A DNA stretch of 12,829 bases from Draconibacterium orientale (GTDB taxonomy: Bacteria > Bacteroidota > Bacteroidia > Bacteroidales > UBA1556), in contig DZDC01000068.1 of assembly GCA_022736595.1 (NCBI GenBank), positions 1 through 12,829 on the forward strand, in the 5' to 3' direction. The notes below the pieces were generated by a model. That model saw nothing but the letters and a program-made list of their open reading frames with translations. It was not told where the DNA came from and searched no databases. The position numbers and the translations under genes are program-made. Shown piece after piece: positions 7,328-12,829 of this stretch. How positions within the stretch are numbered: position 1 is the stretch's first letter; the number at the start of each line of letters is the position of its first letter.

Positions 7328-7412
7328 GCAGGCAGGTTATGATTCCACAAAGGATTGCTATACAGGCGGATGGGAAAGATAAAATACACGCAATGCGGGT
7401 ATAAAATAGTTA
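7328..7412 (+). repeat. 85-bp intergenic direct repeat, copy 1
   Basis: This segment recurs in the same orientation at 11609-11693 with a single difference (C at 7387, A at 11668). It starts with GCAGGCAGGTTATGATTCC and ends with GCGGGTATAAAATAGTTA. It is GC-richer than the genes it separates and contains a 21-codon open frame (7339-7404). Immediately downstream, GTTATAGCC takes the place of GTTAGGC after copy 2. Confidence 0.95.
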
Positions 7413-7468
7413 TAGCCAAGTGTAGAAAACAGAAACGACATTACTAAAATTAAAAAAAGTAAACCATT

Positions 7469-10462
7469 ATGAAAGGACAGAAAAACGAAATATTGACAAG
7501 ACGAAAAAGATTTAATTATTTTCTAACATTGAGTTTCCATAACACAACGAAATTTTTCCCAATAGCAACCAAGCAATACTTCTTATCAATCCTAATCATA
7601 GGCTTTAGCTTCTTTTTTAATAATACTTTTGCACAGGAGTATCTTGATATTGAAAGCAATAATATCAGAATTGAACCAGAATGGACTGTAACATACGAAG
7701 CCGGTGATTTTATTTGGTCTTATGACATTAAAATAGATAATAACGGCAATACCTATTCAACCGGTTACTTTCAAAGAAATTTAAAGACAAAAGAAAAATA
7801 TATTGAACCTACAACTAAATGTGCTTCAAGATGCCCTGACACTTATTTTTTAATGAAACACGACAATAAAGGAAACCTTATTTGGATAAGATATGCCAAC
7901 GGAAATTCAAGACCGTCAAAGGTTGTCATTGACCATAAAGGTTTTATTTATACTATCGGGAGTGTTTATAGCACTGAATTGATATTTACTTCTTCTGATT
8001 CTGAAATCGTAAAATTAGAAAAGCCGAATGATTACAACTCTGGAATTTTTATTTGTAAATATGATTCTACGGGGAAAGTAATTAAAACAAAGTTTCTTTC
8101 TGATGGCAAAAGTGAATTTGTAAATGACATTTTAATTGATGATGAAGAAAATATTTATTTAGGCGGTGGATATCAGTTCAGAAGTTACAATAATCGCAGT
8201 GAAGTAAAAAATAGTTTTCTCCTAATGAAGTTAAATTATAGTTTTGAATTAATTTGGAAACAAGTTGGCGATACAATAGGACGCTCAGTTATTAACTCAA
8301 TATTTATTGATAGTAAAACCAATGTCGTTGCAACTGGTGGTTTTGAAAACAACATCAAATTCGGGAAAACTGAATTTTCTACTTCAAGAAGTGATGGAAA
8401 TGCTTTTGTTGCTAAATTTAGTAATAATGGGAAATTAGATTGGGCAATTGACTCTTTAGGAAAATTCAGAATGGGTTCAGGACAAGGGATAGTTTGTGAC
8501 AAAAATGGAAATGCTTATGTAACAGTAAATACTTCTTATTCATTTTTATTTTTCTCAAAAATAGACAAATCAGGGAAATTGCAGTGGATAAATACCATTA
8601 AAGGTAAATCTTCTAATACTAATCAAAAAATGCTTCTAGACAATAAGAGTAATATTTATCTCTGTGGTGAAGGGTATGGAGCAGTTTTCGGTTCAAATAG
8701 TTCGGAACTCTTTTCTTATAAATCAAAAGGCGGAACTGATTTTTATTTGGCAAAATATAATTCCAAAGGTGAATGTTTATGGCTAAAAGTGGGAGGAGGC
8801 AAAGGAACTGATTATTGCAAGGCAATAGCTCTTTATAATAATAACTTGTACGCTTTCGGATGGTTTGGTAACGAAATGAGTTTTAATGAAAAAATTCTTA
8901 AAAGTAAAAGTGGCTATACATTTTGGCTTGCAAATTTTGATTTAAAAAAGTTAGAGAAAGTAGATAAAAGTCCACAAAAACCAATTGCAAAAACAGATAA
9001 TTTACAAGAAAAGTTTCGTGTTAATAAGATTAATTGCGAATGTTATCAGTATGCAGAAAAACAAACAAGATTTACTCCTTCACTTGAAACACTAATTCCC
9101 TATGAATCATTTAATAAAATGACTGGTTGGAAATATTCAGGAAAAGAAAATTTCTATGAAAGTGTGTTTTTTAAAAATCTCCAAACATCATCAAATACTG
9201 GTAATGCATTTTATTCTTTAACAACCATTGCTTATAAACCAATCCGAATAATGCATCCTGATAATACATTTGCTATTAATATAACTCCTTGCGCAAACGA
9301 AAATAAAATTTACGAATTACCTATAACTATTAATTATGAACATTCCATAAATAAGTATATTTCTGATTTCGATTATGAATTATTTGACCGAACAACAAAA
9401 TCATATCTTGAAGTATTACTTAATATTGTTGGAGTTAGAGAAGAAGAAATTTTAAACAAAGTATTGTTTAATTATGAAATGACAGAAATTCAGCCATTTA
9501 TTTCAACTGTAAATTCAAAATATCATACTGAATTAAAACTGGATTCTTTAAATGAGGAGGAAAGTATTGCAAATATTCTCTCAGAATTAAAAAGTAAAAA
9601 TGTTGATTTTTCCGATTTTTTATTAAAAGAATTTATCCTAACAGATAATTCAAATCATATTATTAATGATGACGAGCAGTATAGAATGTTGAATATTTTT
9701 AGCGAATGGCTTGGCAACATAACTATGGAGAGCATAGATAAAATCATATATCCTCAAATTAGTGCAACTATTGCTACCAAAAGCATAAATATTGAAATTA
9801 ATGAGAATATTATCCGTAGATGGAATCCATTAAGAAACGAACCTATGAAAGAGAAAAATGGCAACTTCATTTCTACAAATATACTTACTGAGACTTCATC
9901 CTTAAATTATTCAACATCTGATGGGCTTGATGTCTTTATTAAAGATGTGTGTCTTAATAGTACTGAAATTGCAGGGACAGGTATTTTATTGAATTTCAAT
10001 AAAGCTCAAATAATTGGTTCTTTAAAAAAACACTATAATCTTCTGGAATATTATAATTATCCATTATTTGTGACAGATTCTATTTCTGAACACATTGGGG
10101 ATTTTGGCATAGATAATTTTATGAGATATGTTTACGATACTTTGCTAACAAATTTTTCCGGTTTGTTTATTCAGGTTGCGACATTGAATATTCCTATAAA
10201 AAATAAAGTAATATCTGCACAAGGGTCAAACCTTATTATTAACAACAAATTAATTTCAGGTACAATCATTTTTAAAACAGAAGGTTTATCTGATTCTAAG
10301 AATATTCCATCAAAAATTAAATTCGTAATAAACGAATCTTCCACTATTGAAATTACCATTGAAGAATTGAGACAATATTTTAGAAATATCGGAATAAAGG
10401 ACTTTAAATTTATTAAGGAGGGAGGACAATTAAAAATGTTTTTTAAAACAATATTACAATGA
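7469..10462 (+). CDS. Exported SBBP-like beta-propeller protein with unknown C-terminal region
   Basis: A 997-residue protein. Residues 1-36 are a charged leader and 37-50 a hydrophobic segment, with a likely signal peptidase site at TFA|QEY after Ala55; the signal is unusually long, but no closer Met is available. Residues about 72-495 contain seven related segments with a K-[HYLFIN]-[DNS]-x-x-G-K-x-x-W core at 130, 197, 254, 316, 364, 429 and, degenerate, 488, each linked to an ID-x-x-GN-x-Y-x-x-G strand. This is the pattern of SBBP (beta-propeller) repeats of secreted bacterial proteins. Residues about 500-997 show no family I recognise: rich in Asn, Ile, Ser and Lys, with a Cys pair in NCECYQY (522-527), no membrane segment and no evident type IX secretion C-terminal domain. 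The gene is AT-rich compared with 1-7156 and lies between two copies of the 85-bp repeat. Ligand and role are unknown. Confidence 0.85.
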   Translation: MKGQKNEILTRRKRFNYFLTLSFHNTTKFFPIATKQYFLSILIIGFSFFFNNTFAQEYLDIESNNIRIEPEWTVTYEAGDFIWSYDIKIDNNGNTYSTGYFQRNLKTKEKYIEPTTKCASRCPDTYFLMKHDNKGNLIWIRYANGNSRPSKVVIDHKGFIYTIGSVYSTELIFTSSDSEIVKLEKPNDYNSGIFICKYDSTGKVIKTKFLSDGKSEFVNDILIDDEENIYLGGGYQFRSYNNRSEVKNSFLLMKLNYSFELIWKQVGDTIGRSVINSIFIDSKTNVVATGGFENNIKFGKTEFSTSRSDGNAFVAKFSNNGKLDWAIDSLGKFRMGSGQGIVCDKNGNAYVTVNTSYSFLFFSKIDKSGKLQWINTIKGKSSNTNQKMLLDNKSNIYLCGEGYGAVFGSNSSELFSYKSKGGTDFYLAKYNSKGECLWLKVGGGKGTDYCKAIALYNNNLYAFGWFGNEMSFNEKILKSKSGYTFWLANFDLKKLEKVDKSPQKPIAKTDNLQEKFRVNKINCECYQYAEKQTRFTPSLETLIPYESFNKMTGWKYSGKENFYESVFFKNLQTSSNTGNAFYSLTTIAYKPIRIMHPDNTFAINITPCANENKIYELPITINYEHSINKYISDFDYELFDRTTKSYLEVLLNIVGVREEEILNKVLFNYEMTEIQPFISTVNSKYHTELKLDSLNEEESIANILSELKSKNVDFSDFLLKEFILTDNSNHIINDDEQYRMLNIFSEWLGNITMESIDKIIYPQISATIATKSINIEINENIIRRWNPLRNEPMKEKNGNFISTNILTETSSLNYSTSDGLDVFIKDVCLNSTEIAGTGILLNFNKAQIIGSLKKHYNLLEYYNYPLFVTDSISEHIGDFGIDNFMRYVYDTLLTNFSGLFIQVATLNIPIKNKVISAQGSNLIINNKLISGTIIFKTEGLSDSKNIPSKIKFVINESSTIEITIEELRQYFRNIGIKDFKFIKEGGQLKMFFKTILQ

Positions 10463-10669
10463 CAATAAAATTCAATATTGACAATGGTTTACAAGACTGG
10501 AAGACAGAACACCAGGCGGTAACATGCGGTATATTTTATTGCCGAGATAGTGGGTATTTCAGCGTTTCTGCATCTAATAAACTTTCGTGTAACTTGACAG
10601 GACAGTGCTTCGAAATTGGCAACAAAAACATACCGCCAATCCGTTAGCGGTCAGTGTAAAAAGACAAAA
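10463..10669. other. Intergenic junction with palindrome between the two exported-protein genes
   Basis: A 207-bp spacer with higher GC than its flanking genes. It holds an imperfect palindrome, ACCGCCAATCCGTTAGCGGT (10632-10651), forming an 8-bp stem with one mismatch and a 4-nt loop, 18 bp before the next ATG. An open frame of 62 codons (10459-10647) overlaps the preceding stop by ATGA but has no recognisable domain and ends within the palindrome, so I treat the stretch as non-coding. Confidence 0.45.
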
Positions 10670-11542
10670 ATGACATACATTCAGAAAATAACTAAATATG
10701 CTCTATCAACCCTATTGTTAATATCGGGAATGACTCTTTATGGGCAAAATGATTTATATTTTTCATATAAATGCCGAGACAAGGCATTAAGTCCTTTTAA
10801 AGCAAAAATCTTATTAAAATCCCCAGATAATGAAATATTCAACTTGATTACAGACACAATAAGCAACTTTGTTTTTTCAGGAAAAAACTATTTTAAGTCA
10901 ATTGGAAATTACACCCTTTTAATCACCTACTCAACCGAGAATTACGGCAATGATTCTATTGACTATGACTTTGATATAAGTGGAACTGAAATAAAAACAG
11001 ATATTTCAATTGAATTTGATTATAAGGAGAGACTTATAAAAAAAGGAGGTATTTTTATCAAAGGAGAAAAAGTAATAAATGGTTATATTAAAGTCAATAA
11101 ATACTATAATGCTCCAAAATTAATTGACAATGCGATTGACAATGAATATTTAGGAGATGAATACTTCAAAGATCCAATTTTTAAAATTAAAAACTATTCA
11201 GAGGACACATTATCTGGAGAATATTTACTTGGCAATTTTTGGGGGACCTTGTATTACAAGAAACATGATTCGACTTTATTTACAAAAATTGGTACTCTTG
11301 ATTACATGTTCGTTGAATCTCCTGCAACTGCATTATATCCGGACTCAATTAAATATGTGACTGCTATTTTGTTTAGATTGACAAAAAACCTCGTGCCAAT
11401 TGAAACTAGATTTGAAAATATGTTAGCAAATAAATCGCAATCAGGTGGAATTAGTGTTTATAAAGAATTAAATCACATTAAATGGTGGGCAGGTACACAA
11501 AATTATTACAAACTAAAGTACTATTTAGAAGTAGATAAATAA
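10670..11542 (+). CDS. Exported protein of unknown function
   Basis: A 290-residue protein I do not recognise. The N-terminus MTYIQKITKYALSTLLLISG leads into a likely signal peptidase I site at LYG|QND after Gly25. An in-frame TTG at 10616 would add 18 residues before the signal peptide and overlap the palindromic junction, so I chose the ATG at 10670. The mature part looks beta-rich: FVFSGKNYFKSIGNYTLLITY (roughly 62-82) is reminiscent of Ig-like or carboxypeptidase-regulatory-like strands, and the centre contains YSEDTLSGEYLLGNFWGTLY. One Cys (YKCRDK) remains after cleavage. It is AT-rich like its neighbours, lies between the two 85-bp repeat copies, and is separated from the large propeller gene by 207 bp. 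Periplasmic or surface location is inferred from the signal alone. Confidence 0.75.
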   Translation: MTYIQKITKYALSTLLLISGMTLYGQNDLYFSYKCRDKALSPFKAKILLKSPDNEIFNLITDTISNFVFSGKNYFKSIGNYTLLITYSTENYGNDSIDYDFDISGTEIKTDISIEFDYKERLIKKGGIFIKGEKVINGYIKVNKYYNAPKLIDNAIDNEYLGDEYFKDPIFKIKNYSEDTLSGEYLLGNFWGTLYYKKHDSTLFTKIGTLDYMFVESPATALYPDSIKYVTAILFRLTKNLVPIETRFENMLANKSQSGGISVYKELNHIKWWAGTQNYYKLKYYLEVDK

Positions 11543-11608
11543 ACACCGAACCGCCAACAACAGCTCATACGCAATGCGGGTTTCAGAGGTTTAGCAAGTG
11601 CAGTTCCC
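11543..11608. repeat. Junction segment with shared 13-mer and inverted arms
   Basis: Downstream of the 290-residue gene the sequence CCGCCAACAAC leads to ACGCAATGCGGGT (11569-11581), a 13-mer that also occurs inside both 85-bp repeats (7388-7400; the copy-2 equivalent matches too). TGCGGG at 11575-11580 and CCCGCA at 11606-11611 can pair as a 6-bp stem with a 25-nt loop. This is the left part of a 150-nt candidate recombination or cassette boundary ending at GTTAGGC (11690-11696). Confidence 0.6.
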
Positions 11609-11693
11609 GCAGGCAGGTTATGATTCCACAAAGGATTGCTATACAGGCGGATGGGAAAGATAAAATAAACGCAATGCGGGTATAAAATAGTTA
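11609..11693 (+). repeat. 85-bp intergenic direct repeat, copy 2
   Basis: Identical to 7328-7412 at 84 of 85 positions and in the same orientation; the offset is 4281 bp. It ends at GTTA, which here continues into GGCAAC, so that GTTAGGC (11690-11696) straddles the repeat boundary. It lies about 100 bp upstream of the methyltransferase gene. Confidence 0.95.
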
Positions 11694-11792
11694 GGCAACA
11701 GTGAATGAAACTCTCCCAAAACCATCAACATGATTTTAACACGATAACAATTTAACTAATATTTGAGCAATAAACGGATTGATAATAGAAAA
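11694..11792. other. Leader of the methyltransferase gene
   Basis: AT-rich 99-bp leader between repeat copy 2 and the methyltransferase ATG. No TAnnTTTG element is evident, and none was seen in the repeat itself. Transcription may come from upstream. Confidence 0.3.
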
Positions 11793-12596
11793 ATGAAAAA
11801 AGGACAGATTTCAAATTTATTAAGAGGACTTGGATTAATATATTTTACTGATTGGGTGAGATACTACATGCAAAAATTTAAAAATCGTCAGATTAACAGA
11901 GATTTTAAATTAAAGAATCCAAATGTAAAATTACCACCTGATTACCTGATTTATGAATCATTCCAGATAAATTATCAGAAATATTATACTGAGAGCATTG
12001 AGGCATCTAAGTGGTTGGCTGACCATTTTAAAAAGCACATTGATTTAAAAAATAAACGAATACTGGATTGGGGATGCGGCCCAGGTCGGATAATTAGACA
12101 TTTACCAAACGTGATTGGTAATGGATGTGAATATTTTGGCACTGATTATAATAAAAAATCTATTGATTGGTGTTCAAAAAACTTGACTGATATTCAATTC
12201 AATAATAATTCTCTAAATGCTCAATTGCCATATGATGATAATTTTGTAGACCTGATTTATGGCATCTCGATTTTTACCCATCTTTCTGAACAATTACATT
12301 ATGATTGGTATAATGAGTTGTATCGGATTTTAAAGCCAAATGGGATAATGTTCTTAACAACTCAAGGAGATAATTTCAAGGTTAAACTGACTGATTTGGA
12401 AATAGATAAATTTATTAATAATCAATTGGTTGTTCGAGGAAAAGTAAAAGAAGGACATAGGACTTATTCAGCATTTCATCCACAAGGATTTATGAGAAAA
12501 TTATTCAGTAATGTTGAGATTTTAGAACATATTGAGACAAAACCTGAGAAAGGAAAATGGTTGCCACAAGATATTTGGATTATAAAGAAACAATAG
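11793..12596 (+). CDS. Class I SAM-dependent methyltransferase
   Basis: A 267-residue cytoplasmic methyltransferase of the Methyltransf_11/25 type. An N-terminal helical extension (about 1-75, basic in WVRYYMQKFKNRQINRDFK) precedes the Rossmann core. SAM-binding motif I is ILDWGCGPGR (80-89), the acidic loop after strand 2 is YFGTDYN (104-110, Asp108), motif post-II is LPYDDNFVDLIYGISIFTHL (125-144), and motif III is LYRILKPNGIMFLTTQG (166-182). A small acceptor-binding insert (about 183-215) follows. The substrate cannot be inferred: relatives methylate small molecules, sugars or lipids. The ATG at 11793 was chosen; an in-frame TTG at 11763 would add 10 residues. The gene stands alone, AT-rich, and is bracketed by TTAGGCAAC (11691-11699) and GTTGCCTAA (12603-12611), a perfect 9-bp inverted repeat. 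Confidence 0.87.
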   Translation: MKKGQISNLLRGLGLIYFTDWVRYYMQKFKNRQINRDFKLKNPNVKLPPDYLIYESFQINYQKYYTESIEASKWLADHFKKHIDLKNKRILDWGCGPGRIIRHLPNVIGNGCEYFGTDYNKKSIDWCSKNLTDIQFNNNSLNAQLPYDDNFVDLIYGISIFTHLSEQLHYDWYNELYRILKPNGIMFLTTQGDNFKVKLTDLEIDKFINNQLVVRGKVKEGHRTYSAFHPQGFMRKLFSNVEILEHIETKPEKGKWLPQDIWIIKKQ

Positions 12597-12602
12597 AACA
12601 CC

Positions 12603-12663
12603 GTTGCCTAATAAATAGGACTCTGAGCGGCGCGCAGCGCCCAGCGAGGAGTCTCGGTTGAAC
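12603..12663 (+). repeat. Palindromic attC-like element downstream of the methyltransferase gene
   Basis: Begins with GTTGCCTAA (12603-12611), the inverse of TTAGGCAAC before the gene, and ends with GTTGAAC (12657-12663), which fits the integron core-site pattern GTTRRRY. Between them are inverted arms GACTC (12619-12623) / GAGTC (12649-12653) and an inner GGCGC-GCA-GCGCC hairpin (12629-12641). Size and layout resemble a short attC site. However, similar GAGTC-type palindromes are, as I recall, common Bacteroidetes intergenic repeats, so the attC reading is tentative. Confidence 0.4.
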
Positions 12664-12769
12664 TACATCTCGACTTCGCTCGATGCAGCGCATCCGCAGA
12701 CGCACTGCACTCTATCTAAAAAAAACTCAAAAAAAGTCTTTTATGCTAATTTTGCAATGGTCTTAAAGC
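12664..12769. other. Intergenic DNA with small hairpin and a -7-like element
   Basis: Contains CTCGACTTCGCTCGATG and a small hairpin, GATGC-AGC-GCATC (12682-12694), then an A-rich tract. TAATTTTG (12747-12754) matches TAnnTTTG exactly, but no clear gene follows it in frame, so it may be fortuitous or a relic. Confidence 0.35.
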
Positions 12770-12829
12770 TTAGAAGAGCGCATCGAACAAAACCCCAACT
12801 ACTACCGCCGCCGTCAAGCTATTGTAGAA
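12770..12829 (+). pseudogene. Truncated transposase fragment, IS1182-like C-terminal region (runs off the window)
   Basis: The + strand frame starting at 12770 reads LEERIEQNPNYYRRRQAIVE to the window edge. The NPxYYRRRQAIVE block resembles the segment just before the HPFGTIK-type motif in the C-terminal part of IS1182-type DDE transposases. An in-frame TAA lies two codons upstream (12764-12766), and the DNA before that is palindromic intergenic sequence with no transposase N-terminus. This therefore looks like a 5'-truncated remnant rather than an intact insertion sequence. Only 20 residues are visible, so the family call comes from pattern memory. Confidence 0.5.

Noticed and set aside
7469..10462. 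Type IX secretion C-terminal domain on the propeller protein
   Set aside because: The last residues (RNIGIKDFKFIKEGGQLKMF) lack the usual type A sorting motifs such as the terminal Lys-containing beta strands after a GxY/NxxG pattern.
10459..10647. 62-codon open frame overlapping the stop of the propeller gene by ATGA
   Set aside because: It has no signal, domain or typical codon pattern, its composition is Cys/Ser-rich and mixed, and its end runs through the palindromic junction. It is more likely non-coding spacer.
10616..10669. TTG start for the 290-residue exported protein
   Set aside because: It would place 18 residues encoded by the palindromic junction before an otherwise complete signal peptide starting at the ATG at 10670.
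11763..11792. TTG start for the methyltransferase
   Set aside because: It adds only 10 polar residues. The ATG at 11793 is a stronger start codon and leaves the fold complete.
12757..12829. ORF from the ATG at 12757 following the TAATTTTG element
   Set aside because: The 24 codons it gives before the window edge read as an Arg/Pro-rich string with no family resemblance. The frame starting at 12770 reads much better as transposase.
7157..12829. CRISPR array
   Set aside because: The repeats are 85 bp, only two copies 4.3 kb apart, with genes between them. There is no regular short repeat-spacer pattern and no cas gene.
7157..12829. Integron integrase gene
   Set aside because: No tyrosine-recombinase motif was found in any reading frame I inspected, so the window gives at most cassette-like ends and not an integron platform.

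Overview
The window looks like chromosomal DNA from a Bacteroidota bacterium. The evidence is exact matches to the Bacteroidetes -7 promoter element (TAnnTTTG) upstream of genes, weak or absent Shine-Dalgarno sequences, two Sec lipoproteins with short signal peptides, signal cleavage sites followed by Gln, and a type II glutaminyl-cyclase-like M28 lipoprotein. I cannot place it below phylum level from the sequence alone. All similarity statements rest on reading motifs, not on database searches.

Left half (1-7156) is compact housekeeping DNA. On the + strand, a cyclophilin lipoprotein, pheS, cysS and an M28 glutaminyl-cyclase-like lipoprotein follow each other with gaps of 34, 12 and 20 bp. 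They end at a perfect 23-bp hairpin (4427-4475) that also serves the convergent yebC-family gene on the - strand. After a 260-bp divergent intergenic region comes a very tight + strand operon with 1-bp gaps: a LOG-family nucleotide phosphoribohydrolase, a small adenylate-kinase-like P-loop protein and a dCMP deaminase. All three are nucleotide-related. The P-loop/deaminase pairing resembles, in split form, the fused P-loop kinase plus deoxycytidylate deaminase of the DcdV/AvcD family.

Right half (about 7157-12829) is accessory DNA. The genes become visibly AT-rich with looser codon use, intergenic spaces lengthen to 200-310 bp, and those spaces are GC-richer, repetitive and palindromic. It holds a 997-residue exported protein with an SBBP-like beta-propeller and an unrecognised C-terminal half, a 290-residue exported protein of unknown function, and a SAM-dependent methyltransferase. 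An 85-bp direct repeat (84/85 identical) brackets the first two genes. The methyltransferase is bracketed by a 9-bp inverted repeat (TTAGGCAAC / GTTGCCTAA) in the orientation expected for an integron cassette, and a candidate attC-like palindrome follows it. At the right edge is an in-frame piece resembling the C-terminal region of an IS1182-type transposase, with a stop codon just upstream.

The main proposal is that the right half is a mosaic of single-gene, cassette-like modules with repeat-bearing junctions. The repeats and palindromes are directly visible. The integron-like mechanism is an inference and no integrase gene is present in the window.
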